47,143 nucleotides of DNA, taken from NCBI GenBank assembly GCA_900315935.1, contig ONBB01000028.1, positions 1 through 47,143 of the forward strand, given 5' to 3'. This DNA comes from an uncultured Bacteroidales bacterium (lineage in GTDB: Bacteria > Bacteroidota > Bacteroidia > Bacteroidales > P3). Below are positions 24,547-31,453 of the stretch, in pieces. The notes below the pieces were generated by a model. That model had not been told where the DNA came from. It saw nothing but the letters and a program-made list of their open reading frames with translations, and did no database searches. Position numbers and translations under genes: made by a program. Each line of letters starts with the position of its first letter. Positions within the stretch are counted from its first letter, which is position 1.

Positions 24547-26610
24547 ATGAAGAAACGCTGAACCCACCACTGACCCGAAAGAAAAATCACGGCCCTCGCC
24601 GTCATCGCCCTCATAGGCATCGCACTGGTGCCGGGATGTGAAAAAGCCGAACTCGACACCGCCGGAACCGACACCATCGTCACCGACACCGTCCCCTCTA
24701 TAATTATGGACACCGTCGCGCCGGACATCCGCGTCGTGTGCGCCTCTTTCGACGTCACCTGGTGAAAGCTGCTCCTGGTGGACAGCAACCAGCTCCTCAT
24801 CGGCGGCGACCTGGCCGCCACCTGGAGCGACAACAGCGACACCGCCTGCTCCGTACTCCTTTCCGTCAACGACCAGACCGTCGCCTCCGGCGACTCCCTC
24901 CTCCAGGCCGGCACCCTCACGCTCCGCGTCGCCGACACCGCCGGCAACACACAGACGGCTCAGATCGAACTCACCGCCGACAACACTCCCATCTTCGGCC
25001 TCGAGTCCCTCAACGCACTCTTCATGCAGGTCGACCAGCCCGTGAACCTCCTCTCCGCCATCACCCTCGGAAGGGGCGTTACCCTCGTCAACGTGATACT
25101 CGAGATGGGCGGCGAGCGCAAGGTATTCGCCGCCCCCTCCAACTTCGTGCCTCCAATACCCGGCACCTGCAGGCTGCTCTTCACAGTCAGCTGAAGTCAG
25201 GACTGACGTAGTGAAATACCGTCAACTAATCTCACTATCAGACCACTCAATCATACATCTTTTCAGCCTACTAATATACAGCCAGCTTCTATTTTGCCAA
25301 TTATCAATCAAGTGACAAATGGAGATATAAATGCATACAATCACATAAATCATCTAAAAATCGCTGAAGCTACTAGGATGAGAGATATGATGTGGACATA
25401 CTGAGCATGAAATTATACTCCAGAGCAATATCAGACTTATATGTCTAGACTAAATGTGGGTATGATATGAGAGTATCCTACATGATATAATAACTTTACT
25501 TTTCTTGGATGAAGTTCTACTGACTCCCCAACAACCCATGCACATAATTGCTGGGGGCCTGTAAATACATTGATAAACCATGCAAATTTTTATGTTTTAA
25601 GAAAAAGCTATCGATTCGATGTTTTATTATCTTTTTGTCAATGAAATCAAAGCAGTGATAATCAGTGAAAAATAAATATTTTTTGATGCTCTATGTGAGC
25701 ATCTGTTAATAGAGATCAATATGATACTCGAGAGTTTACAGATGAAACTTTATGCGAAAGTTTAGATAATTTTATACTATTTCAATCATGATCGAATGTA
25801 GACTGATCAAAAAGAAAAATTTGTCATGAAAGTATCAATCCATTACCTGATACCAATTCTCTTTATTGACCAGCATCTCATGCAAACTGAAGTAGTGATA
25901 ATGCATCAAATTTGAGACATATGATAGTCACTGTATGAACAAACGCATCATGAAATGCTAATGTAACTACATGATACTCATGATCAAAATTCCCTGTATG
26001 ATTTCATAATGATGTACTCTTTGCATGACGTACTTTCCCTTTCCACTGAGCATCATGATGAACAATCACTGCCGAAACTAACAACTACCGGACATCTTAC
26101 ACAAATTTTGTAAACGTAGCGATGACATCTCTACTATTCCAACTAAGTGCTGATGTACTTAATGTAGATACTCTACTCAATAGAATCAGAAATACTTCAC
26201 TTACTGATCATATTACCTATGGATCTCAGACTCAGGCTCTACACCTCATCAACCCCGCAGGCTACATCAAGGCCTACCTCATGCCCAACGCCCTGCCCGC
26301 CCACATCAACGCCGGCACCCTGAACGACCCGGGACAAACCCTCCCGCTCAACAAAGGCTTCTACAAGGGCGTCCTCTTCGACATCCCGGGCGCCGAGGTG
26401 AAAATCGGCGGACAGTGGATACCCTACAACTCCGCCAACCGCTATCAGATCATCGCCCAGAACCCCTTGAACCTTGAGTGGAGGCTCAACGGCCAGCTCC
26501 TCAAGAAACTCGGCAAGAAAGGCCAGACCGTCAGCGGAACCCTCATCGTCGTCGACGACCAGTGCAACGGCCTCTCCATCACCAAGCCCTTCTCCATACA
26601 AGTCAACTAA
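24547..26610 (+). CDS. UGA-recoded lipoprotein with divergent subtilisin-like domain
   Basis: One frame of 688 codons with 27 internal TGA (24559, 24571, 24763, then 24 between 25192 and 26059) and no TAA/TAG until 26608. With UGA as Gly: a signal with lipobox L-V-P-G-C (Cys31); an Ig-like domain (about 65-150); an AT-rich core (about 216-560); a beta-rich C-terminal domain to residue 687. Core motifs follow subtilisin order: THAHNCWG (His331, H-x5-G as in HGTxVAG), INIFGCSMG, FQSGSN (Asn417, oxyanion-hole position), IVTVG, and xTSYTNF (Ser517), where x is CGG. The catalytic Asp is not obvious (VGMI-UGA-EY). The core has 4 GGN against 24 TGA, and Arg is mostly AGA. Ends and flanks are GC-rich with GGC and CGC. 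A pseudogene is unlikely because only one stop type occurs. Activity is unproven. Confidence 0.85.
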
Positions 26611-26643
26611 TCCCGCCGCACCCATACAAAGCACCCAAACAGC

Positions 26644-26684
26644 GATGTCCCCATACATATGCTATGGGGACATCCGTATTTTTA
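26644..26684 (+). terminator. Intrinsic terminator after the recoded gene
   Basis: GATGTCCCCAT (26644-26654) pairs perfectly with ATGGGGACATC (26664-26674), nine-base loop, followed by CGTATTTTTATA. It lies 34 bases after the TAA stop and also separates the convergent ClC gene. Confidence 0.9.
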
Positions 26685-26700
26685 TAAGCCAATGGAGAAA

Positions 26701-28482
26701 CTACTCGTCCGAAGTGTCGGAGATAAACTGACGGTATGCGCTGAAAGTATTGGCGCGGGAAAGAAAGCCGAGGTAACGGTTATCGGCGTCGACAACAACC
26801 AAATTGTAGCGATCCCCGATTTTGAATTTTTCCACCACGTCGCTCAACGTGTCGCTCGAACGCACCATGTCGCCCTCGCTGAGAGGGTGCATGAGGTCGT
26901 CCACCCAGACAGAATCATAGAGGTCGGGGCGGAAAATGATTTTACGCACATCGTCCAACGCAATAACTCCCAGGAACTTATCCTCGTCGTCAAGCACGGG
27001 AAAGAGGTTGCGGCGCGAAGTCTGGATGACCTCCACCAAGTCCCTCAACGAGTTGCCGCTACGGACAATAACGAAATTGGTCTCAATGAGGCGGTCCATG
27101 TCGAGCAGACGCCAAGCAGAGGCATCCTTGTCGTGGGTGAGGAGGTCTCCCTTCTCGGCCAACTTGCGGGCGTAGATGGAATGGCGCTCGAAGGGATTGA
27201 CACAGAGGTAGGTAACCGCCGAGGCGGTGAGCAGCGGCACCAGGAGCTGGTAGCCGCCGGTGATGTCGGCGATGAGGAAGGTGGCCATGAAGGGTGCGTG
27301 CATCACACCCGTCATTACGGCCGCCATGCCGACCAGGGCAAAGCTGGCGGTATCCAACGGCATGGTGCCCAGTTCGTTGCAGAGCATGGCCACAAAGTAG
27401 CCCGCCAGGCCGCCCAGAATGAGCGAGGGGCCGAAGGTGCCGCCCACGCCGCCGGAGCCGATGGTGGTGGCGGTGGCCACGGCCTTGAGCAGGATAAGGG
27501 CGAAGAGGATGCCGAGGGTGGCCCAGGTGTTGCCCGACAGCGAGCTGTATATCGTATTGTTAAACAGGCTGGTGGAATCGCCGTTGAGCAGCTCGGTGAG
27601 CATCCAGTAGCCCTCGCCGTAGAGGGGCGGGAAGAGGTAGATGAGCACACCCAGCAGCAGGCCGCCCATGAGGACGCGCGTCCAGGCATTGCCATGCTTG
27701 GCGAACCAGCCCTCGACCCTGTCGGCGGTGCGCAGGAAATAGAGCGACACGAGGGCGCAGAAGATGCCAAGCACCACGTAGAAAGGCAGTTGCGAGAGGG
27801 TGAAGTGGTGCATCACCTCGAACTGGAACTGCACCTCGCGCCCCATGAGGAAATAGGCCGTCGAGGCCGAGACCAGCGCCGAGATGAGCAGCGGCAGGGC
27901 GGTGGTGGCGGTGAGGTCGAAGAGGAACACCTCGACCACGAAGAGGATGCCGGCGAAGGGAGCCTTGAAGATGCCGGCGATGGCACCGGCGGCGCCGCAG
28001 CCGAGCAAGAGCCGCAGCGACTTGGGGCTCAGTCGGAACCACCGACCTATATTGCTCCCGATGGCCGAGCCGGTGGAGGCAATCGGAGCCTCGAGTCCCA
28101 CGCTGCCGCCGAAGGCCACCGTGATGGTCGACGCCACCAGCGAGGTCCACATATTCTTGGGCGGCAGTTTCGACCCCTTGCGGCTGATGGCCAGCAGCAC
28201 CGAGGGGAGCCCGTGGCCGATGTCGCCACGCACTATATACCTGACAAACAGCACTGTAAGCAGTATGCCCACCAGCGGAAACACCAGCATCATCACGTTG
28301 CCCCCCATGGGCGTCAGTTCGCCCATGCGCGACACCAGGCGGCCGGCGTAGTGCACCACATTTTTGAGCAGCACCGCAGCCAATCCGCTCATCAGACCCA
28401 CCACCACGGCCAGCAGCAGCAACATGCTCTGCTCGCTCATGTGGCGCAGGCGCCAACGGTATATGTTCCTGTAGAGTTGCAA
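26701..28482 (-). CDS. ClC-family chloride channel/transporter with CBS domains
   Basis: About 593 aa from TTG 28482, chosen because LYRNIYRWRLRHMSEQ aligns with the N-terminus usual in this family; ATG 28440 is the alternative, and an ATG at 28557 lies upstream of the promoter. ClC motifs: GSVGLEAPIASTGSAIGS (GxEGP-type selectivity loop, with G-S-V-G-L-E), GCGAAGAIAGIFKAPFAG and GGVGGTFGPSLILGG. Two C-terminal CBS domains (about 455-590) contain VVIRSGNSLRDLVEVI-like and DDLMHPLSEGDMVRSSDTL segments. It moves chloride across the inner membrane, possibly coupled to protons; CBS domains suggest nucleotide control. Confidence 0.93.
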   Translation of the reverse strand: MQLYRNIYRWRLRHMSEQSMLLLLAVVVGLMSGLAAVLLKNVVHYAGRLVSRMGELTPMGGNVMMLVFPLVGILLTVLFVRYIVRGDIGHGLPSVLLAISRKGSKLPPKNMWTSLVASTITVAFGGSVGLEAPIASTGSAIGSNIGRWFRLSPKSLRLLLGCGAAGAIAGIFKAPFAGILFVVEVFLFDLTATTALPLLISALVSASTAYFLMGREVQFQFEVMHHFTLSQLPFYVVLGIFCALVSLYFLRTADRVEGWFAKHGNAWTRVLMGGLLLGVLIYLFPPLYGEGYWMLTELLNGDSTSLFNNTIYSSLSGNTWATLGILFALILLKAVATATTIGSGGVGGTFGPSLILGGLAGYFVAMLCNELGTMPLDTASFALVGMAAVMTGVMHAPFMATFLIADITGGYQLLVPLLTASAVTYLCVNPFERHSIYARKLAEKGDLLTHDKDASAWRLLDMDRLIETNFVIVRSGNSLRDLVEVIQTSRRNLFPVLDDEDKFLGVIALDDVRKIIFRPDLYDSVWVDDLMHPLSEGDMVRSSDTLSDVVEKFKIGDRYNLVVVDADNRYLGFLSRANTFSAYRQFISDTSDE

Positions 28483-28506
28483 CTTTTTTTCGGAAAAAAT
28501 CGGGTG

Positions 28507-28514
28507 CAAAGATA
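28507..28514 (-). promoter_or_regulatory. -7 element of the ClC gene promoter
   Basis: TATCTTTG on the minus strand. No clear TTTG at the expected 19-base distance. It argues that translation starts downstream of about 28500. Confidence 0.55.
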
Positions 28515-28565
28515 CGAAAAATATTCCAACTGCGTTATAAATGTCGAATTTTAACAAATATTATT

Positions 28566-29571
28566 ATGAAAAAGACCCTCTTCGCCGCCGCGCTGGCCTC
28601 CATGCTGACGGCCTCGTGTGTATCGCTGAGCGAATTCGAGAACCTGCAAACCAGATACGACCAGACCACGCGCCAATACAACCTCACGCGGCAGGAGCTG
28701 GACGAGATCAAGGAGGAAAACGCCGCCCTGGCGCGACAGAACACGGCCCTCAACAGCGACTACGGCGACCTGGCCCTGGCCAAAAGCCGCTGCGAAGCCA
28801 CCAGCGACAGCCTCGGCCGCCTGCTTGAGCGCACCCGCCACCACTACGACACCACCATGGAGAACTACATGCAGGAGGTGGCCGGCAAGAGCCGCGACCT
28901 GACCCGCGCCCAGAACCTCCTCGCCGCCCGCACCAAGGAACTCAACGACAAGGAGGCCCTCCTCCAGATGCAGCAGAACCAGCTGCAGCAACAGCAGGAG
29001 ACCTTCGCCCTGCAGCGCAACGACCTGTTGGCCAAGCAGAAACAGCTGGAGCAGGACGAAGCCGCCGCCCGTGCCCAACTCGACGCCAAGGAGCGTGAAC
29101 TCGACGCCGTGCGCAACGCCGTCGCCAACGCCCTCACCGGCTTCGCCGACAAGGGGCTGAACGTCGAGGTGAAGGACGGAAAGGTCTATGTATCAATGGA
29201 AAACAAACTGCTCTTCCCCTCGGCCAGCTGGACCGTGAGCAAGGAGGGCCAGAATGCCATCAAGGAGCTGGCCAAGGTGCTCGAGCAGGACAGCACGCTG
29301 AGCGTCATGGTCGAGGGCCACACCGACAACGACCCCTACCGCGGCAACACGGCCGTCAAGGACAACTGGGACCTCAGCGTGATGCGCGCCACCTCGATTG
29401 TCAAACTGCTCCTGCAGCACGGCCCCGGCATCAACCCCGCCCGCATCGAAGCCTGCGGCCACGGCGAGTTCGCCCCCAAGGCATCCAACGCCACCGCCGA
29501 GGGCAAGGCCGCCAACCGCCGCACCGATCACCCCCGACCTCGAGAAAGTGCTCCGCCAACTGGGACGCTAA
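28566..29571 (+). CDS. OmpA-family lipoprotein with C-terminal frameshift
   Basis: Signal MKKTLFAAALASMLTASC (lipobox L-T-A-S-C), long coiled coil (about 25-190, rich in Gln/Glu/Leu) and OmpA peptidoglycan-binding domain (about 200-330: LFPSASWTVSKEGQNAI, VEGHTDNDPY, WDLSVMRATSIV, ACGHGEFAPKASN, KAANRRT). The usual ending R-R-T-E-I-I-I-TPDLEKVLRQLGR is disrupted: after CGCACCGA the frame shifts, and ITPDLEKVLRQLGR is found in another frame ending at TAA 29569-29571. An eight-base loss within a GATCATCATC-type repeat would explain it. The shifted frame runs past the terminator to 29684, so a longer protein with an aberrant tail would be made if this is real. Confidence 0.85.
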
Positions 29572-29591
29572 CCCCTCCCGTTCCACCCCTC

Positions 29592-29618
29592 AAGCCGACC
29601 CTCCGGGCCGGCTTTTTC
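29592..29618 (+). terminator. Terminator of the OmpA-like gene
   Basis: AAGCCG (29592-29597) pairs with CGGCTT (29609-29614); CCC pairs with GGG inside, then TTTTT. It lies 20 bases after the ancestral stop at 29571, supporting that stop as the original one. Confidence 0.85.
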
Positions 29619-29815
29619 TGTATGCTCCCCTACCCCCCTCCTTCCACCTCCCTAGAGAGGAAGAAGAGGGGAAGAAGAGGATAGGGTCAGACTACTGGAA
29701 ACCAGCATCTTGCAAACCTGCATTTTTCGGGTGTTTTTCACTTTTTTTGCCAAAAATTGCCGCAGTATGTAATACATTGTTTATCAGCACAGTTATCTAT
29801 TTTTCCAAAAAAGAG

Positions 29816-29847
29816 TTTGGCTTGTTCGGGGAAAAAGTGTATCTTTG
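29816..29847 (+). promoter_or_regulatory. Bacteroidetes-type promoter of the M28-like gene
   Basis: TTTG at 29816-29819 and TATCTTTG at 29840-29847, spacer 20. Likely start near 29854. Confidence 0.75.
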
Positions 29848-29923
29848 CGATTGCGGGTTGTTGCCCACAGGTAACATAACACGCTGAAAAATAAAGTAGT
29901 ATATAATAAATATAATTATAAAA

Positions 29924-31444
29924 ATGAAGAAAAACACGCTTCGCTGCCGCCTCGGGCGGCTCACTGCCGCCGCCGCAGTCCTGCTGACCCTGGCCGTGCC
30001 CGCCACGGCACAGGTGGTCCGCGACCCACTGCCCATGCCCGCTGCCAACAGCGACTCGATCATGAAGCACATCATTGAGCTTTCGTCGGAGACCTACCGT
30101 GGCCGCCAGGCCGGCACCGCCGGCTACGATGCCGCCGTGGCCTACGTGCGCCGCACCCTGGCCTCCTACGGCATAGGCTCCGACCTGCAGCATTTCACCC
30201 TCGAGGCCAACGAGGTGGAGAACTGCAAATTCAACGTCTACACCCCCGGCACCAAGGAGCGCCGCACCTTCATCCTCGGCAACGACTACTGCTGCGCCGG
30301 CATGACGGGCCGCGGATATATCGACTCGCGCATGGTCTTCGTGGGCTACGGAATCGACGACGAGGAGTACAACGAGTACGCCAAGGTCGACGTGCAGGGC
30401 CAGATTGTGGTGGTGCTCACCGGCCTGCCCGAGCATCCGTGGCTTCCCAGCACCGTAACCGACCACTACACCACCCTGCGCGACAAGGCCCGCGCCGCCG
30501 AGCGCCACGGCGCCATCGGCATGCTGGCCATCAACACCAGCCCCAGCTGCCTCCCCTACGAGCCGCAGGGGCGCATCTACTGCGGCGAGCCGCCCCACAT
30601 GGGCACCTTCCCCGTGCTGCAGCTCACCCTCGACTGCGGCCGCGAGCTGCTCCTCGACGAGGACATCCGCCTCGAGGAGGCCATCGACAACATCGCCAAG
30701 GATCACACCCCGCAGTCCTTCACCCTGCGCCGCAAGGCCGAAATCGACGTCAACGCCATCTACCGCCAGCATGCCCTGACGGCCAACGTAATCGGTCTCC
30801 TTGAAGGTAACGACCGCAAGCTCAACAAGGAGCTCATCGTGGTCGGCGCCAGCCTGGACCACGTCGGCATGCAGGGCGAGACCTGCCTCTTCCCCGGTGC
30901 CGACATCAACGCCTCGGGCGTGGCCTCGGTGCTCGAGGTGGCGCGCCTGCTCTCGCTGCCGCAGTACCGCCCGCGCCGCAGCGTCCTCGTGGTGTTCTTC
31001 AGCGGCAGCGAACAGCAGTTCCTCGGCTCGCGCATCTTCCTGTCGGGCTACCCCAAGCTGCGCAAAGTGGAAGCCTTCGTCAACGCGCAGAACCTCGGCT
31101 GCGGCGACAGCCTGCTGGTGCTGGGCGACAACCACTACCCCGGCCTCTACGACATAGCCCTGCGCCGCGACTCGGCCCACTTCGAACTCATCTCCGCCCG
31201 CTCCGCCAAGACCAATCCCCGCGGCGACGCACGCGCCTTCGACCAGATAGGAATCCCGTCGCTCGTCTTCACCACCCTCAACGGTATGCAGCACAACCGC
31301 GTAACGACCGACGTGTGGGAGAACATCGACCGCCGCATCCTGACCGCCGCCACCCAGGTGATGGCCGAAACCGTCCGCGAGCTCTCCGACGGCATCTACC
31401 AGGGCCGCAGCCGCAAAAGCAAAGCACGCAAATTCATCGAATAG
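29924..31444 (+). CDS. M28-family peptidase homologue lacking metal ligands
   Basis: 506 aa with signal peptide ending in LAVPATAQ. Residues about 50-130 and 290-480 follow the M28 metallo-aminopeptidase fold, with a PA-type insert between. The usual GAHxDHxG reads GASLDHVG (first His lost); GxxDNxSG reads GADINASG (bridging Asp replaced by Ile); SGEExGLxGS reads SGSEQQFLGS (first Glu lost); the N-x-D motif reads NAQNLG (Asp lost). The late His in MQHNRVTTD remains. It is therefore probably a periplasmic pseudopeptidase with a binding or scaffolding role. The GldFG gene follows nine bases later and may be in the same operon. Confidence 0.8.
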   Translation: MKKNTLRCRLGRLTAAAAVLLTLAVPATAQVVRDPLPMPAANSDSIMKHIIELSSETYRGRQAGTAGYDAAVAYVRRTLASYGIGSDLQHFTLEANEVENCKFNVYTPGTKERRTFILGNDYCCAGMTGRGYIDSRMVFVGYGIDDEEYNEYAKVDVQGQIVVVLTGLPEHPWLPSTVTDHYTTLRDKARAAERHGAIGMLAINTSPSCLPYEPQGRIYCGEPPHMGTFPVLQLTLDCGRELLLDEDIRLEEAIDNIAKDHTPQSFTLRRKAEIDVNAIYRQHALTANVIGLLEGNDRKLNKELIVVGASLDHVGMQGETCLFPGADINASGVASVLEVARLLSLPQYRPRRSVLVVFFSGSEQQFLGSRIFLSGYPKLRKVEAFVNAQNLGCGDSLLVLGDNHYPGLYDIALRRDSAHFELISARSAKTNPRGDARAFDQIGIPSLVFTTLNGMQHNRVTTDVWENIDRRILTAATQVMAETVRELSDGIYQGRSRKSKARKFIE

Positions 31445-31453
31445 CACCCTTCT

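Larger units (their letters stand above)
29572..29923. other. Intergenic region with terminator, purine-rich tract and promoter
   Basis: About 350 bases. It contains the OmpA terminator, a GAGGAAGAAGAGGGGAAGAAG tract (inverse complement of tracts at about 20055 and 46415), an A/T-rich part and the promoter of the M28-like gene. No further ORF with coding character seen. Confidence 0.65.

Noticed and set aside
24778-25194. Independent 138-aa secreted protein
   Set aside because: It has no signal peptide of its own; the signal and lipobox lie upstream in the same frame beyond the TGA at 24763.
25200-26100. Noncoding AT-rich intergenic island
   Set aside because: The continuous frame without TAA/TAG and the ordered subtilase-like motifs show that it is coding.
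24547-26610. UGA read as tryptophan
   Set aside because: Trp would fall in the S-M-x, T-V-x and A-S-x positions where subtilases have Gly, and would give improbable runs such as W-W; ordinary TGG codons are also present at normal Trp-like sites.
24547-26610. Simple pseudogene with accumulated stops
   Set aside because: Decay would create TAA and TAG as well as TGA and frameshifts. Only TGA is found in 687 sense positions, and motifs appear when it is read as Gly.
26122-26610. Independent 162-aa protein starting at 26122
   Set aside because: It is the C-terminal part of the recoded frame; the ATG lies inside the GTS-containing helix region and no promoter precedes it.
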